Shown piece after piece: positions 24,904 to 32,382 of a DNA stretch of 64,000 bases. Source of the stretch: Lichenicoccus sp963693035 (GTDB lineage Bacteria; Pseudomonadota; Alphaproteobacteria; Acetobacterales; Acetobacteraceae); assembly GCA_963693035.2 (NCBI GenBank), contig CAXMMQ010000007.1:186001-250000 (forward strand). The letters are read 5' to 3'. The translations under genes were made by a program, and so were the position numbers. The notes under the pieces are model-generated. The model was not told where the DNA came from and made no database searches. It was given only the letters and a program-made list of their open reading frames with translations. Positions within the stretch are counted from its first letter, which is position 1. Each line of letters begins with the position of its first letter.

Positions 24904-27545
24904 GCGACCAGACACTCCATGCTGATGAGCACCCTGCCCTCGCCTGCTAGCACGGCATGTCGCTGCTCTGCGACCAGGTCGGCCGTCCGGTTCTCAGCGA
25001 CCAGTGCGAGAAGCCGTTCGTGCGGCGGCGGCTTGATGACATCGGTGCCGCCACCGGTCGCCGAAGGATCGATCTCGCCGCTTCCGGCCGCCGGATTCGC
25101 CAGCGCTGCGAGGCCAAGTGCCGCCGGTGCGGCCGTGCCAGCGCCCGATGCTGCATCCTGCTGCGACGCAGTGCCGCTGCCGTGCGCTGGCGGCAGGACG
25201 CCAGCCCCTGACGCCTGATCGGTCCCTTGCACCTGGCCAACTGCGCCTGGTGTTGCAGTCCCACCGCCCGTTGCCGTGACGCCGGCTGCAAGCGTGCCAG
25301 CACCGGCCAGACGGGCCGTACCGGCGCCCGCAGCCGGATCGGCCTCCTGCGCCGCGCCTGCTGCGCCTGGCTGAGCTACGCCGCCACCGCTCGCCGCGTC
25401 AGTAGCCTGCGCGGTGCCCCCGCCGGTGACAGGTATCGTGCCACCGCCGCTGGCGCCGGGCGTGTCCTGCGCGCTGCCGGAGGCCGACGGTGTGATCGTG
25501 CCAGTCGCACTCGCCAGGTCGGTACTGCCGGCGGCGCCCGTGGAGGACGGTGGCACCGTTCCCGCACCGGTCGCGGCATCGCTGCTCGAGACGACACCTG
25601 AGGCGCTCGGCGCCACCGAAGCATTGCCGGATGCGCTGTCGGGTCCGGAGCTCGCCACGCCCGCCGCCGACGGCATGACCGTGCCGCCACCGGTGAGGTT
25701 GTGCGCGGTGTCGACGACGCCCGTGGCACCCGGCTGCACGGTTCCGGTGCCGCTTGCCGTCTGCGCCTCGGTGACGGTGCCTGCGCCGCCCGCCTGCACC
25801 ACGCCCGCGCCCGAGACCGGGTCGGCTTCCGAGGCAGCGCCGGTCGAGCTCGGCGCCACAGATCCCGCGCCGCTGACCGGATCGGCAGCCGTCGCAGCAC
25901 CGCTCGCGCCCGGCGCGATCGTGCCGAGGCCCGCAGCCGGGTCTTTTGCCTGCGCGACGCCCGCACTCGAGGGTGCGATGACCGCCGCGCCGCTCGCTGC
26001 GTCCTGGCCCGCAGTGCTGCCCGCAGCCGAGGGCACGACAGAACCAGCACCCGAGGCGGTGTCCGGACCCTCGGTTGCCGATCCTGAGGCGCTGGGCGCA
26101 ATCGTCGCAAGGCCGGCCGCCGGATCGCGCGCGCTGGCCGCGCCCGTTGCCGAGGGCAAGGCCATGCCGCCGCCCGATGCCGCGTCCGCCTCGCTGGCCG
26201 CGCCCTGCGCGCCTGGAACGGCCGAGCCGGTGCCGCTGGCAGGATCGGTGCCCTGCGCGGCACCCGCGCCCTGTGGCGCAATCGTCGCAAGGCCCGCGCC
26301 CGCCTGCGCCTCGGCGGCACTGCCCGCCGCTCCGGGTGCGACGCCGCCCGCGCCACTCGCGGGATCAGCCGCACTCGCAGCGCCAGTCGCCGAGGGTGCG
26401 ATGGTGCCAGTGCCGCTCGCGAGGTCGGGCGCTGCGACCGTGCCCGCGGCACTCGGCGCGGTGGTGCCCGTGCCGCTTGCAGCATCCGCCTCGGTGGCGG
26501 TGCCCGCAGCGGCCGGTGCCACACTGCCTGTGCCACTCGCAGGATCGACGGCACCCGCGGCGCCAGATGCGGACGGCGCGACTGATCCTGTGCCGCTTGC
26601 AGGGTCCGCTGCCGCCGCAGATCCGGTCGCACTCGGCGCAACGGTGCTCGTGCCGCTCGCCTGGTCCGTCTCGCTCGCCGCACCGGACGCGGACGGCGCG
26701 ATGCCGCCCGCTGCCGCAGCGGGGTCGTTCTCGTTGGCGGCGCCTGCCGCACTCGGCGTGATGGTGCCGAGAGCGATGAGCGGGTTGATCGGCGCAGTGG
26801 TCCAGTAGATGCGGATCTGACCGCCGCCGCCTGCCGACGAATTGCCCGAGTTCCCTGCGCCCGAGCCTGCACCTCCGCCGCCCGGATTGCCCGCAGCACC
26901 CGAGCCCGCGTAGCCAGCACCACCGCCCGCACCGCCCTCGACGTTGCTGCCGCCCGCACTTCCCGAGCCTGAGCCGTTGGCGCTCGGCGCACCACCGATC
27001 GCGGTGCTGGGAGCGGGCGCGTTGGCGCCCGCCGTGTTCTGCTGCGAGGAGCTTGTCGCCGCCGACGCGTTGCCGTTCGCCGCCATGGTGGCCGACGAAC
27101 CACCGCCCGAACTGTAGGTGCCCGAGCCGTCCGTTTGAGCACCCGCCTGCCCGCCGATATAGATGACGGTGCCCACGCTCATCGATGCGAGCGGCACGCC
27201 TGGCGTGTTGCTGCTCGTCGGTCCGAGGCCGCCTGCACCGAGCACGGTGGTGGTGCTCTTAAACCAACTGGCGGTGCCGTTGATGCCGTTGGCGCTGCCC
27301 GCGGCACACGTGCCGGTCTGGTAGGTCGTTGCTCCGCTGATCGCAACGGTCGGCACCGAGGCGAACGAGCCGCCCGAACCGCCGACGCCGTAGCCGGCTC
27401 CTCCCGCACCCCAGGCCTGCACAGGTCCCACGGTGGTGATGCCGGGAGGCTGCGGCCAGGAGGTTCCGCTGGTCAGCACCACCGAGAAGGTCGGCAGCAC
27501 AAACGCGGAGAAGGCCCACGCGCCGAAGGAGCCGCCGCCGAACAC
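24900..27545 (-). CDS. Giant low-complexity tail fibre with glycine-rich head and 29 x 20-residue repeats
   Basis: An 881-residue protein. Residues 1-255 are a glycine-rich domain (GGGGAGSGAGNSGNSSAGGG, then QIRIYW) like that in phage adhesins with polyglycine layers. Residues 256-836 are about 29 imperfect repeats of 20 residues (type DPASGTGSVAPSASGAAGAV). The last 45 residues are a helical, charged cap (HERLLALVAENRTADLVAEQ). No Cys except near the ends. Probably a long rod that carries the receptor-binding head. It follows the other fibre genes and overlaps the adaptor gene by 4 bp. Confidence 0.75.
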   Translation of the reverse strand: MFGGGSFGAWAFSAFVLPTFSVVLTSGTSWPQPPGITTVGPVQAWGAGGAGYGVGGSGGSFASVPTVAISGATTYQTGTCAAGSANGINGTASWFKSTTTVLGAGGLGPTSSNTPGVPLASMSVGTVIYIGGQAGAQTDGSGTYSSGGGSSATMAANGNASAATSSSQQNTAGANAPAPSTAIGGAPSANGSGSGSAGGSNVEGGAGGGAGYAGSGAAGNPGGGGAGSGAGNSGNSSAGGGGQIRIYWTTAPINPLIALGTITPSAAGAANENDPAAAAGGIAPSASGAASETDQASGTSTVAPSATGSAAAADPASGTGSVAPSASGAAGAVDPASGTGSVAPAAAGTATEADAASGTGTTAPSAAGTVAAPDLASGTGTIAPSATGAASAADPASGAGGVAPGAAGSAAEAQAGAGLATIAPQGAGAAQGTDPASGTGSAVPGAQGAASEADAASGGGMALPSATGAASARDPAAGLATIAPSASGSATEGPDTASGAGSVVPSAAGSTAGQDAASGAAVIAPSSAGVAQAKDPAAGLGTIAPGASGAATAADPVSGAGSVAPSSTGAASEADPVSGAGVVQAGGAGTVTEAQTASGTGTVQPGATGVVDTAHNLTGGGTVMPSAAGVASSGPDSASGNASVAPSASGVVSSSDAATGAGTVPPSSTGAAGSTDLASATGTITPSASGSAQDTPGASGGGTIPVTGGGTAQATDAASGGGVAQPGAAGAAQEADPAAGAGTARLAGAGTLAAGVTATGGGTATPGAVGQVQGTDQASGAGVLPPAHGSGTASQQDAASGAGTAAPAALGLAALANPAAGSGEIDPSATGGGTDVIKPPPHERLLALVAENRTADLVAEQRHAVLAGEGRVLISMECLVA
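25038..26780 (-). repeat. Tandem 60-bp coding repeats, about 29 units
   Basis: Period 60 bp (20 codons; three units have 21). The protein consensus is D-P-A-S-G-T-G-S-V-A-P-S-A-S-G-A-A-x-x-A. Units vary, chiefly at the four residues before the next Asp, so the array is old and has diverged. Base skew leaves long open frames on the opposite strand (25414-26808), which are artefacts. Confidence 0.9.
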
Positions 27546-27546
27546 T

Positions 27547-27975
27547 CTACGGAGTCAGGATTGCGGTGGAGCGCGCGGCGGTCAGGATACCCGCGCTCAC
27601 CAGCGCCGCGTGCGCGGTGACCGTAGCGGAATCGGTGAGCGTCACTTGTGGACCAGTGAGCACGGTCCAGCTCCACGCCCAGGTCGCGCCGCCGACCGTC
27701 GCACCAAGCACGATGTTGGGGTTCGTCGTGCTGTGCGTCAGCACGTAGGTCTCCCAGGCGGTCAGTTCGGCGGTGGTGAAGCGCGCCATACAGGCTGAAT
27801 TGCTGATCGTGGTCGGGTTCGGCACGGTCGGCGCGGGTGCGATGGTATTGCCCTGCGCCTGCCAGCCCATGACCTGCTGGTAATCCGCATTGCTCTGGTC
27901 CACTGGCACGAAGGCACCGTCGGACGTCCGGAGGATCAGGTTGGCGATCTGGGTCTGCTGGTAAAGGCTTGCCAT
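27547..27975 (-). CDS. Tail fibre assembly/structural protein (142 aa)
   Basis: MASLYQQTQIANLILRTSDG then VMGWQAQGNTIAPAPTVPNP resembles the Q.WlA.GNtP.P segment of tail-fibre assembly-like proteins. The C-terminal half is a small beta domain (LGATVGGATWAWSWTVLTGP). It sits between two fibre genes, 1 bp from the large repeat fibre. Exact role uncertain. Confidence 0.55.
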   Translation of the reverse strand: MASLYQQTQIANLILRTSDGAFVPVDQSNADYQQVMGWQAQGNTIAPAPTVPNPTTISNSACMARFTTAELTAWETYVLTHSTTNPNIVLGATVGGATWAWSWTVLTGPQVTLTDSATVTAHAALVSAGILTAARSTAILTP

Positions 27976-27984
27976 GACGCCGCC

Positions 27985-29160
27985 TTACAGATCTGCGCTT
28001 GCGCTGAACTTCACATTCAGTGAGTAGGTGCCCGCCGCAGTCACCGTCGCGGTCGCATAGACACCGTTCGCGACATAGGCGAGCGTCGGCGTTCCCAAGT
28101 TCGAGTCCGATGTCGCGGTGGCGGTTAGCGTTGGTGTGGCTCGCATCGGATTGATGGCAGCAGTTGCGGAGATGGGGGTGCTGGCGGCACCATAGCCTCC
28201 CTGCACGATCTGCCCGACCTGATAGGTGCGCTCGCACTGCAGGAAGTCGATTTCGATAGGTCGCTTCTCCAGCGCGGTCGCATAGAGCCCCGGTTCCAGT
28301 TGCACGCCGCCGATGGTCAACGTGGTGTTGCCCGTGCTGGTCACCTGCGTCAGCTGGACGATGACCTGCAGCCCGTTCGCGGCACCGGCAGGCAGGGCGG
28401 CAAAGGTGGTCGAAACGCGCGCGGCGGTGCCCGACAGCGTGATGGTGTTCGTCGCGATGGTGGTCTGCGTGCCGAAGCTGTCCTGCGAAGTCGGATACGA
28501 CAGCTGGACGACCGCCGTCACCGTGCCCGCGCTGGTGGACGCCAGCCCGGTGAAGCTGAACGTGACCGGCTGCCCGACCAGATCCATGCACTCGTAGGAC
28601 TCGATGCGCTGCACCAGTTGCAGCGTGCCACCGGCGGTCAGACCGGTCGCGACCGCCGACAGCGTGCCGCTGTAGGCGTAGCTCGCGGACGCCGCACCCA
28701 CGGTCGTCGCGATGGTGCCTGCGGTCGCTATCGCAATCCATCCGTCTGCGGTGTAGGCACCCGACGTTGTGTAGGTGCCCGCGCGCTGATTGATCTGCAT
28801 GCGCGGATTGCGAATGCGGTTGCGGCCATAATTGCTGTCCGTACGCGCCTGCAGGTCTGTGGCGAACTGCGCACTCGGCGTGAGCGTCAGCACAGCATTG
28901 GCGGTGAGCGTGAGCGCCGTCGCGTTGCCCGCGCTGGTCAGGATGACCGTGCTGCGGGTCCACACGCCGGTGCCCGAGAGCAGGCCAACGCCAAGCTCCC
29001 AGCTCGTGCCGTCCTCGATCAGGTAGTAGGAGCTGCTGCCAACCGGGAAGCTGGCGGGGAAGCTCTGGTAGGCGCTGACGGCGGTGCCGACCGCGAACGT
29101 TCCGGTGCCGGGCGCGGCGCTTGCCGCCACCCGCACTCGGTCGGCAAAGAGCAGTGCCAT
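27985..29160 (-). CDS. Tail fibre protein with carbohydrate-binding-like domain (391 aa)
   Basis: Residues 1-100 (MALLFADRVRVAASAAPGTG ... VYWTRSTVI-like) are a small domain found in phage tail proteins. From about 115 onward, RNRIRNPRMQINQRAGTYTT ... ADGWIA is the common start of carbohydrate-binding jelly-roll modules in phage fibres (NPRM..NQR......DGW), continuing to GGVQLEPGLYATALEKRPIE. Likely receptor-binding or capsule-binding. Confidence 0.72.
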   Translation of the reverse strand: MALLFADRVRVAASAAPGTGTFAVGTAVSAYQSFPASFPVGSSSYYLIEDGTSWELGVGLLSGTGVWTRSTVILTSAGNATALTLTANAVLTLTPSAQFATDLQARTDSNYGRNRIRNPRMQINQRAGTYTTSGAYTADGWIAIATAGTIATTVGAASASYAYSGTLSAVATGLTAGGTLQLVQRIESYECMDLVGQPVTFSFTGLASTSAGTVTAVVQLSYPTSQDSFGTQTTIATNTITLSGTAARVSTTFAALPAGAANGLQVIVQLTQVTSTGNTTLTIGGVQLEPGLYATALEKRPIEIDFLQCERTYQVGQIVQGGYGAASTPISATAAINPMRATPTLTATATSDSNLGTPTLAYVANGVYATATVTAAGTYSLNVKFSASADL

Positions 29161-29207
29161 CAGGCTGCAGCCTTGCGGCTGTCAGTTGTGCCCGCTACCC
29201 TTGCGCG

Positions 29208-29870
29208 ATGGAAAGACAGCGCATCGACCTGCATACGCTGGTCGCCCAGACCTTCGGCATTCTCACCGTGCGCGAACGCGTCGAGAATGACAGCAGCGGG
29301 TCGCGCCGCTGGCGCTGCGAGTGCGCGTGCGGTGGCACCACCATCGCCAGGACGCGCGACCTTCGATCTGGCAACACGACCAGCTGCGGCTGTGCCGGAT
29401 CGCGCACCACCATCGGCGCACGCAGCCTGAAGCACGGTGCCAGCCGGTCGCGCGACTACGTGATATGGTGCAACATGAAGGCGCGCTGTACCGACCCGGA
29501 GCATCCGGGCTGGCAGGACTATGGCGGGCGCGGCATCTCGGTCTGCGCGCAATGGGCCGACTCCTTTCAGACCTTCACCGACGACATGGGCCCGTGCCCT
29601 CCGGGCATGTCGATTGACCGACGCGACAACGATGGGAACTACACCCCCCAGAACTGCCGATGGGCCACGACCATTCAGCAGGCGAACAATAAACGCAGCA
29701 GCCGACACATCACGGCGGGCGGAATGACCCTGACGCTGGCGCAATGGTCCGAACGGGTCGGTCTTACTCCTGCTGCGCTCCATAGGCGACTCCGGTTGTG
29801 GCCTCTCGAACAGGCCCTTAACATGTCCGAAAGACCCTATGCGGGGACTGGAACTCGCCGTAAGGTTTGA
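29208..29870 (+). CDS. HNH homing-endonuclease-like protein, copy 1
   Basis: A 220-residue protein on the strand opposite to the virion genes. Residues about 25-65 are a Cys-rich treble-clef-like segment (CECACGGTTIARTRDLRSGN, TTSCGC). Then comes the nuclease core NMKARCTDPEHPGWQDYGGR, GISVCAQW and SIDRRDNDGNYTPQNCRWAT, and a C-terminal HTH. This architecture is typical of free-standing phage homing nucleases. It sits between two fibre genes; GGCTGCAGCC hairpins precede it, but no clear ribosome-binding site is seen. Confidence 0.82.
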   Translation: MERQRIDLHTLVAQTFGILTVRERVENDSSGSRRWRCECACGGTTIARTRDLRSGNTTSCGCAGSRTTIGARSLKHGASRSRDYVIWCNMKARCTDPEHPGWQDYGGRGISVCAQWADSFQTFTDDMGPCPPGMSIDRRDNDGNYTPQNCRWATTIQQANNKRSSRHITAGGMTLTLAQWSERVGLTPAALHRRLRLWPLEQALNMSERPYAGTGTRRKV

Positions 29871-29874
29871 AACC

Positions 29875-30279
29875 TTACAGTGCAGGTATGCGGTTTTGGA
29901 AACTTGAGATCGTTACCGGCACGCCCACTTGGATTCCCGTATTCCCGATGATGATGTCGGTGGCCGATGTGCCCACGGTGTAGTCGCAGATGTAGGTGGT
30001 GCCGTTGCTCTCGGTGGCCCGGGCGTAGCCGACAGTGCCGTTCGCGACCGGGTTGGCGCTGGTCGAGGTGAAGGCCGCCGCCGCGCCCTCGTAGCCGCCG
30101 CTCAGGGCAGGAGCCGCGAACGCGGTGGCGCTGAAGGTGAAGGTGACAAGTGCCGTCCCGGTCGGCGCGGTCTCTGGCGTGGCTGGTGCGGAGCCCGAAT
30201 AGAAGATCAGCGTGCCGCCATTGAACAACGCGTTGCCGGCGTTGAGCATGGTGGTTGCAAACAGGGTGCCGATGTTCAT
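29875..30279 (-). CDS. Virion structural protein (134 aa)
   Basis: Start at ATG 30279 (MNIGTLFATTMLNAGNALFN) with GAGGAC upstream. FYSGSAPATPETAPTGTALV and FTFSATAFAAPALSGGYEGA are strongly beta and match the small tail/fibre-associated proteins of contractile phages. Ends YVSS-like with PVTISSFQNRIPAL. Divergent from the pqqA-like gene 76 bp away. Confidence 0.6.
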   Translation of the reverse strand: MNIGTLFATTMLNAGNALFNGGTLIFYSGSAPATPETAPTGTALVTFTFSATAFAAPALSGGYEGAAAAFTSTSANPVANGTVGYARATESNGTTYICDYTVGTSATDIIIGNTGIQVGVPVTISSFQNRIPAL

Positions 30280-30355
30280 GTGCAATGTCCTCGGTGGGTT
30301 GTGCTAGCGTCACGGCCGGGCACACGTGCCCACAACCGGGAACAGGAGAATGACG

Positions 30356-30436
30356 ATGCAGTGGAAGAAGCCGGTGATCGTCGAGATCGCGCTGGGCGCC
30401 GAGATCAACAGCTACGCGAGCGCGGGCAACCGTTAG
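30356..30436 (+). CDS. pqqA: PqqA-like PQQ precursor peptide inside the prophage
   Basis: A 26-codon gene. AGGAG (30344-30348) is 7 nt before ATG 30356. The product begins MQWKKPVIV and ends EIALGAEINSYASAGNR. It has the PqqA features: short length, W-K-P start, and Glu16-x-x-x-Tyr20, the two residues that PqqE cross-links and from which PQQ is built. EI.LGAEINSY is as in acetic acid bacteria. No pqqB-E gene is present in the window, so processing would rely on the host. Its TAG overlaps the stop codon of the convergent propeller gene by 4 bp. Promoter must be in 30280-30343, where GGGCAC-AC-GTGCCC lies. Confidence 0.82.
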   Translation: MQWKKPVIVEIALGAEINSYASAGNR

Positions 30437-32382
30437 GCGGGCGTCAGATTGAACTGGCGTACGCAGCCGTCATAGCTGGCGAACAGCACGCTGCCGTTCC
30501 AGATCGTCGGCACATCGAACTTATCGAAGGCGAACTGTATCGCCCAGTCGGCGCTGCTCCAGAGCTTCTGCACCTCGCCGGAGCCGTCCGCGAACCGGCC
30601 GAGGTTGTCGGCATCGAACACCGCATAGACGCCGCCGGTGACCGTCTTGTTGGCATCGCCAAGCGGATAGAGCACATGCACCAGGCCGGTGCCGGACGCG
30701 TTGGCGTTGCTGCTGATCGACAAGAAGCCGCCCGGCATCCCGCCGTAGCTCTGGCCCGGCACGACCGGCGCATTGGGCGAGGCATAGACGGCGCTGCAAC
30801 CCAAATAGGTGAGCGTTACCTTGGTACCAGTCGTGCCGAGCCGGAACACGCGCAGGTTGCCGTTCTCGCCCATGAGCCAGAGACAGGGGCCGAGGACCGG
30901 CGAGCGGTAGAAGCGCGCCTGCGCATGGATGTGATGGGTGCGGCCGGCATAGACGGTGTCGAGCGTCGAGAGGTCGGTCGGCGTCGGTGTGGCCGGATTG
31001 AAGTAGCTGCCCCACACCGGAGCGGCCAGGAACTCGGCATAGACCTTATCCTGGATCGTCGCTGGCGCGAAATCGGCCAAGCTGGCGCCGTTCATGCCGT
31101 TCGCGTCGGCGACGTAGATCACGCCGTCCTTGCCGCCGAACACCGCGAGGTTGTAGGGCAGGCCGCTAGCCGCGGCCGCGACATACAGGACACCAGCAGA
31201 TCCAAGATCCTCATCGCCTGCCGAGAGCATATTGACCGGCGCCGGCGCGCTGTTGTGCACCATCATGCCATGCATGCCGTTGGTCGGCGCCGGGTCCGCC
31301 GCGTCGCGCATCGCCTTTGCGTTGGGAATCGCATCGAGCGTTGAGAGCGCCTGGTCAGCCTCGCCGCCGACACGCCCGGTATCGGTATAGGGTGTCGAAT
31401 GATCGACCACCGTGATCGAGGCCGCGGCCTGCGCAGTTGCCTTGGTGTAGCGCAGCTTGAGCAGGCTCTCGCCCCATTCGGTCGGCGGTGAAAAGTCGCC
31501 ATTGGCGGTGACGACATAGAGATCGCCATTCGCATCGATCGCCGGCGCCTCGCTTGCCATCCATATGCCGGCGCCGGAACCAGTCACCGTCGTGGTGAAG
31601 CAGGCCGCAATGCTCATGGCGTTCGTCGCCACGTTGCAGGCGATGACAAACCCGCGATTAGAAGAATTGCTCTCCAAAAAGCTTCCGGTACAGACACAGA
31701 CCGTCGAGCCGTCGGCGCTCATGGCGAGGCCCGCGCGCTGTTTGCGCACGGCGGTAGTGAATTTCTGCACCGGCAGGCCGGGTGGCTGATAGGTCGCTAC
31801 GTTGAGGTTGAGCGGCGCCGCATACGTTGAGCCGTCGGCCGGGTGCAGTGCCAGCAGAAAATACTGCGCATCGGCAAAGCTGCTGGTCGGCGATATGAAC
31901 GCCACGCAGTAGTAGACACCCGTGGCAGGATTGATCACGCCGGTCGAAAGGATGCCCCAGTGCTGATTGATCAGCCACTCGTCATAGGCGCGGGTATTGG
32001 TGATTGCCTGTCCGACATGCACGCGCCAGAGCTCGGCGCCGCTCTCGACATCGAACCCCTGCACGTAGTCGGCCATGGTCGCGGTGATCAGGATGTCGTG
32101 CACCGAGCGGTCGGCACGCTTGACTTGCGGCACGATCAGGGGCTGGCCCTCAGTGCCGCGCGCATCGCCGTAGAGGGGCAGCGTGCGCGTCAGCACTAGA
32201 CCGCGCGCCTTGACGTTTGCCTGCGTCAACACTGTCTCATGCGGCCAGTGGCCGGTGCGGGCGCTATCGAACGACCGCGTATAGACGCCCGGTGGCACAG
32301 CAGCCGCAGCAGCCCGGCCGGTTCGGGGCGCCAACGCCGCAGCCGCCGTGCCGGCCAGCAGCACGCGACGCGTGAGCGTCAT
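30433..32382 (-). CDS. Tat-exported PQQ-type beta-propeller protein (649 aa)
   Basis: A twin-arginine signal (MTLTRRVLLAGTAAAALAPR) leads a beta-propeller. ADYVQGFDVESGAELWRVHV is a classic PQQ-repeat strand pattern (GxD..G...W), and QHWGILSTGVINPATGVYYC, SEAPAIDANGDLYVVTANGD and FGGKDGVIYVADANG are further blades. Tat export suits a folded, cofactor-loaded periplasmic quinoprotein. Whether PQQ is bound is not shown: no Cys-Cys pair or heme motif is evident. Start overlaps the GH13 gene stop by 4 bp. Cargo of the tail module, possibly working with the adjacent PqqA-like peptide. Confidence 0.72.
   Translation of the reverse strand: MTLTRRVLLAGTAAAALAPRTGRAAAAAVPPGVYTRSFDSARTGHWPHETVLTQANVKARGLVLTRTLPLYGDARGTEGQPLIVPQVKRADRSVHDILITATMADYVQGFDVESGAELWRVHVGQAITNTRAYDEWLINQHWGILSTGVINPATGVYYCVAFISPTSSFADAQYFLLALHPADGSTYAAPLNLNVATYQPPGLPVQKFTTAVRKQRAGLAMSADGSTVCVCTGSFLESNSSNRGFVIACNVATNAMSIAACFTTTVTGSGAGIWMASEAPAIDANGDLYVVTANGDFSPPTEWGESLLKLRYTKATAQAAASITVVDHSTPYTDTGRVGGEADQALSTLDAIPNAKAMRDAADPAPTNGMHGMMVHNSAPAPVNMLSAGDEDLGSAGVLYVAAAASGLPYNLAVFGGKDGVIYVADANGMNGASLADFAPATIQDKVYAEFLAAPVWGSYFNPATPTPTDLSTLDTVYAGRTHHIHAQARFYRSPVLGPCLWLMGENGNLRVFRLGTTGTKVTLTYLGCSAVYASPNAPVVPGQSYGGMPGGFLSISSNANASGTGLVHVLYPLGDANKTVTGGVYAVFDADNLGRFADGSGEVQKLWSSADWAIQFAFDKFDVPTIWNGSVLFASYDGCVRQFNLTPA

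Noticed and set aside
25038..26780. CRISPR array
   Set aside because: The repeats are contiguous, 60 bp, divergent and in frame inside a coding sequence; there are no constant repeats with unique spacers, and no cas genes.
25414..26808. A 464-codon open frame on the plus strand opposite the repeat fibre
   Set aside because: It results from the base skew of the 60-bp repeats, which removes stop codons on both strands. Its translation (repeated PVPLAGS-type units) mirrors the fibre repeat and has no ribosome-binding site.
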